Positions 42,139 through 51,511 are shown, counted from the stretch's first letter. The stretch: 64,000 nucleotides of DNA from Mycolicibacterium aurum (GCA_900078775.1 LT549889.1:1860001-1924000), one strand, 5' to 3'. Notes: generated by a model not told the origin, from the letters alone. Numbers and translations: made by a program.

Positions 42139-42176
42139 GGGGCTTCCGTCTCGAACGTAGCTTCGCTTCCGGCAGG

Positions 42177-42205
42177 ACTCTACGACGGAACAGATATTTG
42201 GTCAA
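42177..42205 (-). promoter_or_regulatory. Promoter of the acyl-CoA dehydrogenase operon
   Basis: Minus strand TTGACC (42205-42200), exactly 17 nt, then TAGAGT (42182-42177). This predicts a start near 42170 and a leader of about 30 nt before the TTG at 42138. Confidence 0.65.
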
Positions 42206-42288
42206 CCGGTCGGGGTGGCGGCCGTCCGGGACGTCATCGGCGGCTATCGTGAGCCCCGATCTTCTCCCGAAGCGAACGGAGACCCTCG

Positions 42289-42705
42289 ATGACGGATCCC
42301 GACCTGCGCGACCGCACCGACATCACCGACACGCTGCTGCGCTACGCCACCGGTATCGACCGCCGGGACTGGGCGACGTTCCGCACCGCGTTCACCGAGG
42401 ACTGCGTGCTCGACTACGGCGAGATCGGCAGCCTCACCGGCGTCGACGCCGTCACCGAGTTCATGGACGCCTCGCACGCGATGGCGGGCCACACCATGCA
42501 CCGGCTGACCAACATCGTCATCACCCTCGACGGCGACCAAGCCACCGCACGCACCTACATCGACGGGCTGATCATGGCCGCCGACAATGCATCCGGAGTC
42601 AATGCGGTCGGGTTCTACGACGACGATCTGGTGCGCACCGAGCAGGGCTGGCGAATCGCCCGGCGCACCTTCACCGCGGTGCGGATCACCACCATCGGCG
42701 GGTGA
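42289..42705 (+). CDS. SnoaL-like (NTF2-fold) protein
   Basis: The protein is 138 residues of the SnoaL-like alpha+beta cone. DITDTLLRYATGIDRRDWATFRTAFTEDCVLDYG is the opening helix pair, followed by HTMHRLTNIVITLDGDQATARTY and the final QGWRIARRTFTAVR strand. Members are small isomerases, cyclases or hydratases, including steroid-modifying ones; the substrate is not evident. It is divergent from the acyl-CoA dehydrogenase operon, sharing a 150-nt control region. GGAGA precedes the ATG. Confidence 0.82.
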   Translation: MTDPDLRDRTDITDTLLRYATGIDRRDWATFRTAFTEDCVLDYGEIGSLTGVDAVTEFMDASHAMAGHTMHRLTNIVITLDGDQATARTYIDGLIMAADNASGVNAVGFYDDDLVRTEQGWRIARRTFTAVRITTIGG

Positions 42706-42765
42706 GGCGTAACCCGGGGCACCGCGCACAGCGACGGGCGTCGCCACGACGGGATGAGCGCACGC

Positions 42766-42771
42766 TAGGGT
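42766..42771 (+). promoter_or_regulatory. -10 box, leaderless start of nitroreductase
   Basis: TAGGGT ends 6 nt before the ATG at 42778. Confidence 0.5.
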
Positions 42772-42777
42772 GCCGAC

Positions 42778-43431
42778 ATGGCGAGTGCGAGCAGTGACAT
42801 CTGGGAGGTGCTGTCGACGGCGCGGACGATCCGTCGCTTCACCGACCAGCCTGTCGACGACATCACCCTGGCCCGCTGTCTGGAGGCCGCCACCTGGGCG
42901 CCGTCCGGCGCGAACGCGCAGGCCTGGCGCTTCGTCGTGCTGCGTTCCCCCGAAATGCGCAAAGTGGTCGCCGACGCCGCCCGGCTGGCGCTGGAGACCA
43001 TCGAACCGGTTTACGGCATGAGCAGGCCGACCGACCAGGAAACCGACCTGATCGCGCGCAACAACCGCGCCACCTATGAGCTGCATGACCGGGCCGAGGA
43101 GTTCACCTCGGTGCTGTTCGTCCAGAAGCGCTTCCCGACGGCCTCGGATCTGCTGCTGGGTGCCTCGATCTTCCCGGCCATGCAGAACTTCCTGCTGGCC
43201 GCCCGCGCGCAGGGCCTGGGCGCGTGCCTGACGAGTTGGGCCTCCTACGGCGGGGAGGCGCTGCTGCGCGAGGCGGTGGGTGTCCCGGAGGACTGGATGC
43301 TCGGCGGGCATATCGTCATCGGCTGGCCCAAGGGACGGCACGGCAAGTTGCGACGCCGCCCGCTCACCCACGCGGTCAGCCTGGACCACTGGGACCAGCC
43401 CGCCGACGAGCTGATCGCCGGGGTGCGCTGA
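42778..43431 (+). CDS. Nitroreductase family flavoprotein
   Basis: The 217-residue FMN-dependent enzyme has TARTIRRFTDQPVDD, the FMN-binding Arg/Ser patch, then ATWAPSGANAQAWRFVVL and the C-terminal RAQGLGACLTSWASYGGEALLREAVGVPEDW. These are typical of nitroreductase/dehydropteridine-reductase folds that use NAD(P)H to reduce nitro or quinone compounds; some reduce iodotyrosine-like or polyketide substrates. The natural substrate is unknown. A leaderless start is indicated by the upstream TAGGGT. Confidence 0.88.
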   Translation: MASASSDIWEVLSTARTIRRFTDQPVDDITLARCLEAATWAPSGANAQAWRFVVLRSPEMRKVVADAARLALETIEPVYGMSRPTDQETDLIARNNRATYELHDRAEEFTSVLFVQKRFPTASDLLLGASIFPAMQNFLLAARAQGLGACLTSWASYGGEALLREAVGVPEDWMLGGHIVIGWPKGRHGKLRRRPLTHAVSLDHWDQPADELIAGVR

Positions 43432-43551
43432 ACCGTCCTGCGCCAACGCAATTGGCGGATCCGACGGTCCGGGTGCCCGCCCAGGCGTCTCCTACCGTGG
43501 TAGGAGCACGAATCCGCCCCCGGCACGATGGCCATGCGTCGGCCGCGGACA

Positions 43552-43557
43552 TACGAT
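43552..43557 (+). promoter_or_regulatory. -10 box, leaderless start of the histidine kinase
   Basis: TACGAT ends 6 nt before ATG 43564, favouring that start over the in-frame ATG at 43528. Confidence 0.5.
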
Positions 43558-43563
43558 CAACCG

Positions 43564-44778
43564 ATGCGCATGGCCGTACCCGAGTACCTGCGTAGCCGTT
43601 TCGCGCGCCACGCCGAGCTCAACGAGCTGGGCTGGAGCTGGACCTTCATCATCACCACCGACACCGCGTTCACCGTGATCGCGGTGGTCTCCACGCTGCA
43701 GCGCCCACCGTCGGACTACCTGGTGGCGGTCCCGATCGGGGTCATGGTGGCGATGTGCCCGATGGTCGTGTTCTTCGCCCGCGGAGCATCGTTCAACCCG
43801 CTGTTGATCTGGGCGGCCTGGTCGGGGTCGGCGGCGATCTTCCTGTTCGCCACCTCCACACCGGTACCGTTCGACTTCGCGCCGCTGATCCTGGTGCTGA
43901 TGGCCGGGGCGGTGACGGCGATGACCCCGCTGGCCGGCGGTCTGGCGGCAACGGCCTCGGCGGCGGCGATGCTGGTCGCCGCGGCGGCGGCGCACCGACT
44001 CGAAGGTGTATGGCTGTACCTGAGTGTGCTGGCGATGGGATGGCTCGTCGGCTACCTGATGCGGATCCAGCAGCAGCTGATCGTGGCGCAGCGAGCCGCG
44101 CAGCAGGCCCTGGCCGAACATGCCGCGGCCGATGAACGCCGCCGGATCGCCCGCGAGGTCCACGATGTCATCGCCCATTCCCTGTCGGTGACCCTGCTGC
44201 ATCTCACCGGGGCGCGGCGGGCACTGCAGGAGGACCGCGACATCGAGGACGCCGTCGATGCCCTCGAGGATGCCGAGAAGCTGGGCCGGGAGGCGATGGC
44301 CGACATCCGCCGCACCGTCGGCCTGCTCGATCAGTCCCCGATGCGGATCGCCCCGGAACCGGGCATCGGCGACATACCGCGGCTCATCGATGATTTCGCC
44401 CGGGCCGGGCTACCGGTCACACTGCACACCGATGGCCCCACCGCGCCGGTGTCCCCGGCGGTCGGGCTGGCGCTGTACCGGATCGCCCAGGAATCGCTGG
44501 CCAACATCGCCAAGCACGCCCCGGATTCCCGGTCGACGGTCGGTCTGAGCGTCACCGCGGACCGTGCCGAACTCACCGTCGTCAACGAGACGCCGGTGAC
44601 AGTGGCCGCGCGCGGCCGTCGGGCCCCGGACGGCCGCGGTGTCCGCGGGATGCGTCAGCGGGTCGAATTGCTCGGCGGCGTCATCGATATCGGGCCGACG
44701 CCGCAGGGCTGGTCGGTGCGTGCGGAGGTGCCGCTGGGGGAGACCGGGAAGACGGCGTTGGGCAGGTGCGCGGGATGA
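43564..44778 (+). CDS. NarL-type two-component sensor histidine kinase
   Basis: The 404-residue protein has five to six membrane helices in the N-terminal 165 residues, then a HisKA_3 dimerisation domain with the phosphoacceptor His200 in REVHDVIAHSLSV, and an HATPase_c domain (LYRIAQESLANIAKHAP, then RGMRQRVELLGG). There is no large extracytoplasmic loop, so the signal is probably sensed in the membrane. It overlaps the response-regulator gene by 4 nt, a coupled pair. The signal and target genes are not evident. Confidence 0.92.
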   Translation: MRMAVPEYLRSRFARHAELNELGWSWTFIITTDTAFTVIAVVSTLQRPPSDYLVAVPIGVMVAMCPMVVFFARGASFNPLLIWAAWSGSAAIFLFATSTPVPFDFAPLILVLMAGAVTAMTPLAGGLAATASAAAMLVAAAAAHRLEGVWLYLSVLAMGWLVGYLMRIQQQLIVAQRAAQQALAEHAAADERRRIAREVHDVIAHSLSVTLLHLTGARRALQEDRDIEDAVDALEDAEKLGREAMADIRRTVGLLDQSPMRIAPEPGIGDIPRLIDDFARAGLPVTLHTDGPTAPVSPAVGLALYRIAQESLANIAKHAPDSRSTVGLSVTADRAELTVVNETPVTVAARGRRAPDGRGVRGMRQRVELLGGVIDIGPTPQGWSVRAEVPLGETGKTALGRCAG

Positions 44779-45458
44779 CGGTGGACTTCAAAGGCGGCGA
44801 CGGGAATTGGATCGACATCGCCGTGCTGCTCGTCGACGACCAGGAGCTGGTGCGCTCCGGGCTGCGCCGGATCCTGCGCCGCAAGGACGGTTTCGTGATC
44901 GTCGGGGAATGTTCGGACGGTGACGAGGTGCTCGATGCGCTGGCCGAGCAGCCCGTCGATGTGGTCGTGATGGACCTGCGGATGAAGCGGGTCGACGGCA
45001 TCGAGGCGACCCGGCGGCTCGCCGAAGCGGGCGGGCCGCCGGTGCTGGCGCTGACCACCTTCAACGAGGACGAGTTGCTCTCCGCTGTGTTGCGCGCCGG
45101 TGCCGCCGGGTTCGTCCTCAAGGACTCGTCGGCCGAGGAGCTCATCCGCGCGGTGCGCGCGGTGGCGCACGGCGACAGCTACCTGGATCCGGCGGTGACC
45201 GCCCGGGTGCTCAGCACCTACCGCAAGGCCGCCGCGGCACCGCCGCAGGTGCAGGTCAGCGAACTCACCGAACGGGAGCTCGATGTGCTCACCCTGATCG
45301 GCAAGGGGCACACGAACGCCGAGATCGCCGAGCAGCTGTTCATCTCCGGGGTGACGGTGAAGAGCCACATCGGGCGCATCTTCGACAAGCTGCGGCTGCG
45401 CGACCGCGCGGCCGCCATCGTGTACGCCTACGACCACGGCATCGTCGTCCCGCAATAA
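44775..45458 (+). CDS. NarL/LuxR-family response regulator
   Basis: The 227-residue product has a receiver domain (LLVDDQELVRSGLRRIL; phosphoacceptor Asp67 in VVVMDLRMKRVDG; the Lys in VLKDSSAEEL) and a C-terminal LuxR-type HTH (LTERELDVLTLIGKGHTNAEIAEQLFISGVTVKSHIGRIFDKL). It should be phosphorylated by the kinase encoded just upstream, with which it overlaps (ATGA). The N terminus MTVDFKGGDGNWIDIAV is a short extra lead; the actual start may be slightly later. Confidence 0.92.
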   Translation: MTVDFKGGDGNWIDIAVLLVDDQELVRSGLRRILRRKDGFVIVGECSDGDEVLDALAEQPVDVVVMDLRMKRVDGIEATRRLAEAGGPPVLALTTFNEDELLSAVLRAGAAGFVLKDSSAEELIRAVRAVAHGDSYLDPAVTARVLSTYRKAAAAPPQVQVSELTERELDVLTLIGKGHTNAEIAEQLFISGVTVKSHIGRIFDKLRLRDRAAAIVYAYDHGIVVPQ

Positions 45459-45502
45459 GTGGCGGCCACCAGGCCAAGATGGGACTGTGCGACGATGCGC
45501 AA

Positions 45503-46315
45503 ATGAGTGCGCGCCCGTTCCACTTCACCCAGACCGACCAGGACACCTTCCTGCCCAGCGCCTACGCGCAGAGCCACTGGGGTCCCGACCACCTCAACGG
45601 CCCGGCCCTGGTGGGCCTGGTGGCGCGCACGCTGGAGGAGAGTTTCGGCGATCCGGAGTTCCTGCCGTCCCGGCTGACGGTGGACCTGTTCAAGGCGGCC
45701 CGCGGGGTCGAGACGCACACCAAGCTGGCGCTGGTGCGCGACGGCCGACGGGTGCGCAACGCCGAGTGCGAGCTGGTCCAGGACGGGGTGACCGTGGTGC
45801 GGGCCACCCTGGTGCAGTACCGGCTCTCCGAGCCGCCCCGCGGGCGGGAATGGGTGGCCCCGATGACCTTCGACGGGCCGACCGAGCGGGACGAGAGCCG
45901 GGGGATCGGCATCGGCAGTGACGACGTCGGCTGGACCGACGCCATCGCCGATCACCAGAACGCCTCCCGCAAACGCTTCATCAACCGCACCATCGACGTG
46001 GTCGACGGGCAGCGCAACTCACCGTTCGTGCGGGCCGCGATGGCGGCCGAGGGCACCAGCCTGGTCACCAATCTGGGCACCGACGGGGTCGGCTACATCA
46101 ACGGTGATCTCACCGTCGCGCTCGCCCGGTTGCCCCGCGACGAGTGGATCGGGGTGCAGGCCGATTCGCATTGGGCGGCCGACGGTATCGCGGTGGGCAC
46201 CGCCACCCTCTTCGACAGCGCGGGCGCCATCGGATCGGGGATGGTCACCGCGGTCGCCAACCCGGCCGCCCAGATCGACTTCAGCGATGACCCGTTCCCG
46301 GACCGCACCCGCTGA
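45503..46315 (+). CDS. Acyl-CoA thioesterase-like (double hotdog) protein
   Basis: The product has 270 residues. FLPSAYAQSHWGPDHLNGPALVGLVARTLEE and LTVDLFKAARGVETHTKLALVRDGRRVRNAECELVQDG match the TesB-like acyl-CoA thioesterase fold seen in many mycobacterial proteins. The second half contains another hotdog-like unit (GVQADSHWAADGIAVGTATLFD), echoing the SHWG/SHW pattern of the first half. It should hydrolyse an acyl-CoA; the chain type is unknown. The ATG 45503 is picked for the family-type start; a GTG at 45487 lies in another frame. No ribosome site is evident. Confidence 0.75.
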   Translation: MSARPFHFTQTDQDTFLPSAYAQSHWGPDHLNGPALVGLVARTLEESFGDPEFLPSRLTVDLFKAARGVETHTKLALVRDGRRVRNAECELVQDGVTVVRATLVQYRLSEPPRGREWVAPMTFDGPTERDESRGIGIGSDDVGWTDAIADHQNASRKRFINRTIDVVDGQRNSPFVRAAMAAEGTSLVTNLGTDGVGYINGDLTVALARLPRDEWIGVQADSHWAADGIAVGTATLFDSAGAIGSGMVTAVANPAAQIDFSDDPFPDRTR

Positions 46316-46375
46316 GGACGGCGCCGGCGGGTAAACCCGTGGACAATCGTCGGCGATCCGCAGTTTGATACAGGG

Positions 46376-47242
46376 ATGCTGACCGGCGTGGCACGCAGCG
46401 GTGCGGCGATGGCCGTCGCGGCGATGTGCTCGGTGCAGGTCGGCGCTGCCATCGCGGTCGGGTTGATCGACGATATCGGCGCCACCGGGGCGGCCTGGCT
46501 GCGGTTGTTCTGGGCCGCGATCATGCTGCTGGCGATCGTCCGGCCGCGCCCGTCCTCGTTCACCCGGTCCTCGTTTCTGGCCGCGGTGCTGCTGGGCGTG
46601 GTCACCGCCGGTATCACGGTGCTGTTCATGATGGCCGTGGCGCGTATCCCACTGGGGACGGCCAGCGCCCTGGAGTTCCTCGGGCCGCTCGGTGTCGCGG
46701 TGCTGCACGGGTCCGGTCGCAATCGCTTCATCTGGCCGGGGCTGGCCGCGGTCGGGGTGCTACTGCTGACCGAGCCGTGGTCGGGCTCCTTCGACCCGGT
46801 CGGCGTGGGCTGCGCGCTGGGCGCCGGGTTCTGCTGGGGCGCCTACATCCTGCTGACCCAGCGGGTGGGCGATCAGATCAGCGGACTCAGCGGTCTGGCG
46901 GTGTCGATGCCGGTCGCCGCGCTGGTCGCCTCGGTGGCCGCCGGCCCGGCGGTGTTCAGCCGGATGACACCGCAGCTGTGGCTGATCGGCGTCGGTCTGG
47001 CCATCCTGCTGCCGGTCGTCCCGTTCGCCCTCGAGTTGCTCGCGTTACGCCGGCTCACCGCTGCCGCGTTCGGCACCCTGATGAGCCTGGAACCGGGCTT
47101 CGCGATGCTGATGGGGTGGCTGATCCTGGGTCAGGTTCCCGACCTGTTCGGCCTGTTCGGCCTGGGTCTGGTCATCGTCGCCGGGATCGGGGCGGCACGC
47201 CGCGGGGCACGAGAGCCGGCCGGCGCGCCGACCCCGCCCTAG
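46376..47242 (+). CDS. EamA family transporter (RhtA-like)
   Basis: The 288-residue protein has ten predicted membrane helices in two EamA repeats. The MCSVQVGAAIAVGLIDDIGATGAAWLRLFWAAIML and ARIPLGTASALEFLGPLGVAVL segments are typical of RhtA/YddG-type exporters of amino acids or metabolites. The second repeat closes with TAAAFGTLMSLEPGFAMLMGWLILGQ. Its 3' end overlaps the stop of the convergent ABC permease gene by 4 nt. The exported substrate is unknown. Confidence 0.9.
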   Translation: MLTGVARSGAAMAVAAMCSVQVGAAIAVGLIDDIGATGAAWLRLFWAAIMLLAIVRPRPSSFTRSSFLAAVLLGVVTAGITVLFMMAVARIPLGTASALEFLGPLGVAVLHGSGRNRFIWPGLAAVGVLLLTEPWSGSFDPVGVGCALGAGFCWGAYILLTQRVGDQISGLSGLAVSMPVAALVASVAAGPAVFSRMTPQLWLIGVGLAILLPVVPFALELLALRRLTAAAFGTLMSLEPGFAMLMGWLILGQVPDLFGLFGLGLVIVAGIGAARRGAREPAGAPTPP

Positions 47243-48084
47243 ACGTCGATCTTCTTGCGCCGGTACAGCGTTCCGAGCGCCAGCAGCAGCAGACTTGCCA
47301 CCAGGATCGCGGTGGCCAGCACGTTGATCTGCGGGGGCACCGCCGCCTTGACCGCAGCGTTCACATACAGCGGGTAGGTGACCGTGGAACCGCTGACGAA
47401 GTAGGTGACGATGAAGTCGTCGAGGCTCAGCGCGAAGGACAGCATGCCGGCGGCGATGATGCCGGGCACGATCAGCGGCAGCGTCACCTTGAAGAAGGTC
47501 CGGGTCGGGCTGGCGCCCAGATCCAGCGACGCGTCCTCCAGGGTCCAGTCGAAACCGCGGACCCGGGCCCGCACCGTCATCGCGATGAAGCTGACCTCGA
47601 ACGCCACGTGGGCGATCAGGATGGTGACGTACCCGGTGTTCCAGGACAGGTCCAGGAACAGGGTGAGCAGCGAGGCACCCATCACCACCTCGGGTGCGGT
47701 CAGCGGCAGCACCATGAAGGTGTCCACCGCCCGGTAACCCCGGAACCGTTGGCGCACCAGTGCGATGGCCAGCAGGGTGCCGAGCACCAGGGCGATGGCG
47801 GTGGATACGAAGGCGACGTTGAGGCTGAGCTTGAGCGCCTCGGTGAGCGCCGGGTACTTGAACGGGTCCGCCCAGTTGTCCAGGGTGAAGCCCTGCCAGG
47901 TGTAGTTGAACTTGCCTGCGGGCTTGTTGAACGAGAACATCACGATGACGAAGATCGGGACGAACAGGTACAGCAGTACCAATCCGGCCACGATCCGCAG
48001 CGAGAAATCGCCCCACTTGGGCCGGGGTTTCACCGGTTTGGCCGCGGCCGAGCGGGCGGCCGGGCGGGCTTCGGTGGTCGTCAT
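47239..48084 (-). CDS. potC: ABC transporter permease, polyamine type (PotC-like)
   Basis: The product is a 281-residue inner-membrane permease with six helices. The binding-protein-dependent transport motif EDASLDLGASPTRTFFKVTLPLIVPGI (the EAA loop, about 182-208) contacts the ATPase. IVMFSFN and SLDDFIVTYFVSG are PotC-type. It pairs with the 48081 permease, and the ATG overlaps that gene's stop by 4 nt. The import substrate is probably spermidine or putrescine by family, but other polyamine- or amine-like solutes are possible. Confidence 0.9.
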   Translation of the reverse strand: MTTTEARPAARSAAAKPVKPRPKWGDFSLRIVAGLVLLYLFVPIFVIVMFSFNKPAGKFNYTWQGFTLDNWADPFKYPALTEALKLSLNVAFVSTAIALVLGTLLAIALVRQRFRGYRAVDTFMVLPLTAPEVVMGASLLTLFLDLSWNTGYVTILIAHVAFEVSFIAMTVRARVRGFDWTLEDASLDLGASPTRTFFKVTLPLIVPGIIAAGMLSFALSLDDFIVTYFVSGSTVTYPLYVNAAVKAAVPPQINVLATAILVASLLLLALGTLYRRKKIDV

Positions 48085-48956
48085 ACCAGGTCCTCCGTGC
48101 CGAGCGCGCGGGTGTACATCAGCACGCCGACCAGGATCAGGCCCATCAAGCCGAGGCTGAGCGCGGCCGCGGCGGGATAGTCCTTGACCACCAGGAATTG
48201 TTTCTGGATCACGTTGCCGATCATGGTGGTCTGGGTGCTGCCCAGATAGTCGGCATTGATGAAATCACCGACCGCCGGGATGAACACCAGCAGGCTGCCC
48301 GCCAGGGCTCCGGGCATCGCCAGCGGCAGGATCACCTTCCGAAAGCTGCGTCCGCCACCGGAATACAGATCGCGGGACGCCTCCAGCAGCCGCGGATCGA
48401 TCTTCTCCAAGCTGACGTACAGCGGCAGGATCATGAAGATGATCCAGTTGTAGGTCAGCCCGCCGATCACCGCCCAACTCGTCGAGAGCAGCCGTCCCTC
48501 ATCGGGGAGCAGGCCGATGCTGCCCAACGCGGTGACCACCCAGCCCTCGTCGGCGAGGATCGTCTTCCAGGCGATGGTCCGGATCAGGAACGTGACGAAG
48601 AACGGCAGGATCACCAAACCGAGGATCAGGTTCTTGAAGCGGCCGGCCTTGAAGGCGATGACATAGGCCAGCGGGAAGGCCAGCAGCAGGCAGAGCACGG
48701 TGGCCGCCAGGGCATACCCGAAGGACCGCAGAATCTGATCCTGGTAGAGCACGAAAGCGTCTACGAAGTTCGAGAACTTCCAGCCGAAGGTCAGCGTCGG
48801 CAGGTACACCGACCCGCCCGACGTCGACAGTGAGGTGCGTGCCAGCGAGAAGAACGGCACCACGAAGAAAATCGCCAGGTACGCCAGCGCGGGCAAGATC
48901 ATCAAGTACGGTGCGATCTTGCTCCGCTGCCGGCTGCTGGTTGCGACTCCGGCCAT
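48081..48956 (-). CDS. potB: ABC transporter permease, polyamine type (PotB-like)
   Basis: The 291-residue permease has six helices. The EAA loop reads LEASRDLYSGGGRSFRKVILPLAMPGAL, and VFIPAVGDFINADYLGSTQTTMIGNVIQ is characteristic of PotB. It lies between the solute-binding protein gene and potC. The start is ATG 48956, with a 31-nt gap to the potD stop. Confidence 0.9.
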   Translation of the reverse strand: MAGVATSSRQRSKIAPYLMILPALAYLAIFFVVPFFSLARTSLSTSGGSVYLPTLTFGWKFSNFVDAFVLYQDQILRSFGYALAATVLCLLLAFPLAYVIAFKAGRFKNLILGLVILPFFVTFLIRTIAWKTILADEGWVVTALGSIGLLPDEGRLLSTSWAVIGGLTYNWIIFMILPLYVSLEKIDPRLLEASRDLYSGGGRSFRKVILPLAMPGALAGSLLVFIPAVGDFINADYLGSTQTTMIGNVIQKQFLVVKDYPAAAALSLGLMGLILVGVLMYTRALGTEDLV

Positions 48957-48987
48957 CTATGCTCCCTGCGTTCGCTGTGCCACCGAC

Positions 48988-50166
48988 CTAGCCACCGGTG
49001 ACTGCGGCGAACATGGTGTTGAACTCCTGCGTCTGCTCGTCGGTCAGCGGTGCCCACGACTTGAGCTGCGCCTGCACCTCCGGCGTCGGGTTGATCAACG
49101 GGTTCGCGGCGGCGGCCGGATCGACCTTGGCCAGTTCGTCGGTCATGTCCGAGAGCACCCCGACGAACTGGGTGTAGGCGACCAGCTTGGCGTAGTTGGC
49201 GCGGTCGTAGATGTAGTCGATCCAGGCCTCGGCGCCCTTCTGGTTGCGGGAGGTGTACGGGATCACCATGGTGTCGATGAACCAGTCGCCGCCGGACTCC
49301 GGGATGATGAACTGCAGGTCCGGGTTGTCGGCCTGCAGCTGCACCACGTCGCCCGAATAGGCCTGTGCCACAGCGATGTTCCCGGCCGCCAGGTCGTCGG
49401 CGTAGTCGTTGCCGGTGAAGCGGCGGATCTGTCCCTTCTCCTTCTGCTCCCGGACCAGATCCACGGCCTTCTGCACCGACTCGGTGGTCGGGTCCTCCGG
49501 GGAGTTGCCCTGGGACTGCATGATCATGCCGAGCCCGTCCTGGACGTCGGAGAGCAGGCTGACCCGGCCCTTGAAGGCGGGATCCCACAGATCGTCGATG
49601 GTCCTGATGTCACGACCGGTCGCGGCCCGGTTGTAGGCCAGGCCGACCATGCCGGTCATGTAGGGGGCGGTGAACTTACGGCCCGGGTCGACCTTCGAAT
49701 CGAGCAGATCGGAGCGCAGGTTCTTGCGGTTGGGCACACCGGCTTCGCTGATCTCGCTGAGCCAGCCCAGACCCTTGACCCGAGCGGCCATGAACTCGGT
49801 GGGCACCACCAGGTCGGCGCCGATGTCCTGCTTGCGGGACAGCGGCTCCTTGACCTTGGCGAACCACTGCTCGTTGTCGTTGAAGTCCTCCTTGTAGTCC
49901 ACGGTGATGCCGGACGCCGTCTGGAAGGCTGCGACGAATCCGTCGGCCATGTACAGCGGCCAGTTCGAAACCCGCAGCAGGCCCTCGTCCTGGGCCGGGG
50001 CGGCGGAATCGGAGGAACTGCCGCTGTCGGATCCGCAGGCGGCCAGGAACGACGAGCCCAGCACCGCGGCCGCGGCGGCCGCGGCGCTGCCGCCGATGAA
50101 CCGTCGCCGGCTGGTGCGGTTGGCGGCCAGGCGGGACAGCAGGCGGGGGTCGATCTCGTTGGACAT
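48988..50166 (-). CDS. potD: Extracellular solute-binding protein, polyamine type (PotD-like)
   Basis: The product has 392 residues. The signal carries a Tat-like SRRRFIGG (19-26), a hydrophobic Ala-rich core and a lipobox LAA-Cys44, so it is probably exported folded by Tat and lipid-anchored. The mature domain starts LLRVSNWPLYM and has DYKEDFNDNEQWFAKV, the PotD/PotF-like opening. It delivers substrate to the PotBC permease. The ATG at 50166 has AAAGG before it; the frame runs further upstream but without support. Confidence 0.9.
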   Translation of the reverse strand: MSNEIDPRLLSRLAANRTSRRRFIGGSAAAAAAAVLGSSFLAACGSDSGSSSDSAAPAQDEGLLRVSNWPLYMADGFVAAFQTASGITVDYKEDFNDNEQWFAKVKEPLSRKQDIGADLVVPTEFMAARVKGLGWLSEISEAGVPNRKNLRSDLLDSKVDPGRKFTAPYMTGMVGLAYNRAATGRDIRTIDDLWDPAFKGRVSLLSDVQDGLGMIMQSQGNSPEDPTTESVQKAVDLVREQKEKGQIRRFTGNDYADDLAAGNIAVAQAYSGDVVQLQADNPDLQFIIPESGGDWFIDTMVIPYTSRNQKGAEAWIDYIYDRANYAKLVAYTQFVGVLSDMTDELAKVDPAAAANPLINPTPEVQAQLKSWAPLTDEQTQEFNTMFAAVTGG

Positions 50167-50221
50167 TCGGGGCCTTTCGTGAAGTGTTGGCGGAGAAGCA
50201 GAAGCGCGGGATGCGGGTCGG

Positions 50222-51430
50222 TCAGGACTCGTCGAGCATCTCCTCGAGATCCTCGGTGGTCGGGATGTCGGCGGCGGGCAGCACCAGGGAGGCCTCCGGC
50301 GACCAGTGCGTGTACACCTCGTCGCCGGGCCGCAGCAGCGGCAGGTTCTGTTCCGGGCCGACGTGCGCGACGATCGTCGAGCCGTCCGGGGCGGCAACCG
50401 ACAACCGCACCACCGGCCCCTGAAAGGTGAGGTCGCGCACGGTGCCGTGGACCACGGCCAGATCTCCGGTCGGGGCGTCGGTGGACACCCGGACCCGTTC
50501 CGGCCGGATCATCAGGGTGGCGTGTCCACCCGGTTCGATGGTGGTCTCGCCCGGGCGGGACTTGAGCTTGGTGCCGAGCACCTCGATCTCGACGAAATCC
50601 CGGTTGGTGCGGCCGGTCTGCCGGCCGGGCCACAGGTTGGCCTGGCCGATGAAGCCCGCGACGAACACCGTGGCGGGCCGGTCGTAGATGTCGGTGGGGC
50701 TGCCGATCTGCTCGACGTTGCCGGCGTTCATGACCGCGATGCGGTCACTCATCGTCAGCGCCTCTTCCTGATCGTGGGTCACGTAGATGAAGGTGATGCC
50801 CACCTCGCGCTGGATGCGCTTGAGTTCGAACTGCATGGCGTGGCGCAGCTTGAGGTCGAGTGCGCCCAGCGGTTCGTCGAGCAGCAGGGCGCTGGGGTAG
50901 TTGACCAGGGCGCGGGCCAGGGCGACGCGCTGCTGCTGGCCGCCGGAGAGTTGGCCGGGCTTGCGCTTGGCGAAGTCGGTGAGCCGGACGATCTCGATGA
51001 TCTCGTCGACCCGGCGCTTGACCTCGCCCTTGCCCTTGGTCTTGTCGATCTTCATGCTGCGCGGGCCGTAGGCGATGTTGTCCCACACCGTCATGTGCGG
51101 GAACAGCGCGTAGTGCTGGAAAACGGTGTTGACGTTGCGCTTGTGCGGCGATACCCGGGACACGTCGACGCCCTCCAGGCGGATGGCGCCCTCGGTCGGG
51201 GTCTCGAACCCGGCGATCATCCGCAGCGTCGTGGTCTTGCCACATCCCGAAGGGCCCAGCATCGAGAAGAACTCGCCCTGCGCAATGGTGAAGTCGGCGT
51301 CGGCCACCGCGACGTAGTCGTCGAAGCGCTTGACCACATGGTCGATCTCGATCACGGGGGCACCCTTGCGGATGGTGCTCCCGTCCTCGCCGGTGGTGTG
51401 GTCTGCGGCGGTGGTGTTGGTGCCGGTCAG
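50222..51430 (-). CDS. potA: ABC transporter ATP-binding protein, polyamine type (PotA-like)
   Basis: This ATPase has Walker [10 protein letters not shown], the Q-loop [10 protein letters not shown], signature [16 protein letters not shown], Walker [12 protein letters not shown] and the switch THDQ. A C-terminal TOBE-like beta domain follows ([14 protein letters not shown]). It energises the PotB/PotC permease. The start is unsettled. The longest frame begins at a weak TTG (51472), whereas an excellent ribosome site GAGGAAGG (51438-51445) sits 7 nt before a CTG at 51430, used here. A GTG at 51356, just before [11 protein letters not shown], is a third option. It is the first gene of the potADBC order. 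Confidence 0.9.
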   Translation of the reverse strand: MTGTNTTAADHTTGEDGSTIRKGAPVIEIDHVVKRFDDYVAVADADFTIAQGEFFSMLGPSGCGKTTTLRMIAGFETPTEGAIRLEGVDVSRVSPHKRNVNTVFQHYALFPHMTVWDNIAYGPRSMKIDKTKGKGEVKRRVDEIIEIVRLTDFAKRKPGQLSGGQQQRVALARALVNYPSALLLDEPLGALDLKLRHAMQFELKRIQREVGITFIYVTHDQEEALTMSDRIAVMNAGNVEQIGSPTDIYDRPATVFVAGFIGQANLWPGRQTGRTNRDFVEIEVLGTKLKSRPGETTIEPGGHATLMIRPERVRVSTDAPTGDLAVVHGTVRDLTFQGPVVRLSVAAPDGSTIVAHVGPEQNLPLLRPGDEVYTHWSPEASLVLPAADIPTTEDLEEMLDES

Positions 51431-51511
51431 GGTCGGGCCTTCCTCGAGATTGCGGTCCGTGTGTGTAAACAATCGCGGATTGAAGCGCCCCGCGCAAGCG
51501 ATTCCGCAACG

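Noticed and set aside
42139..42288. Mobile-element border in the divergent gap
   Set aside because: Local AT-rich bases are explained by the promoter; no inverted terminal repeats or target duplication seen.
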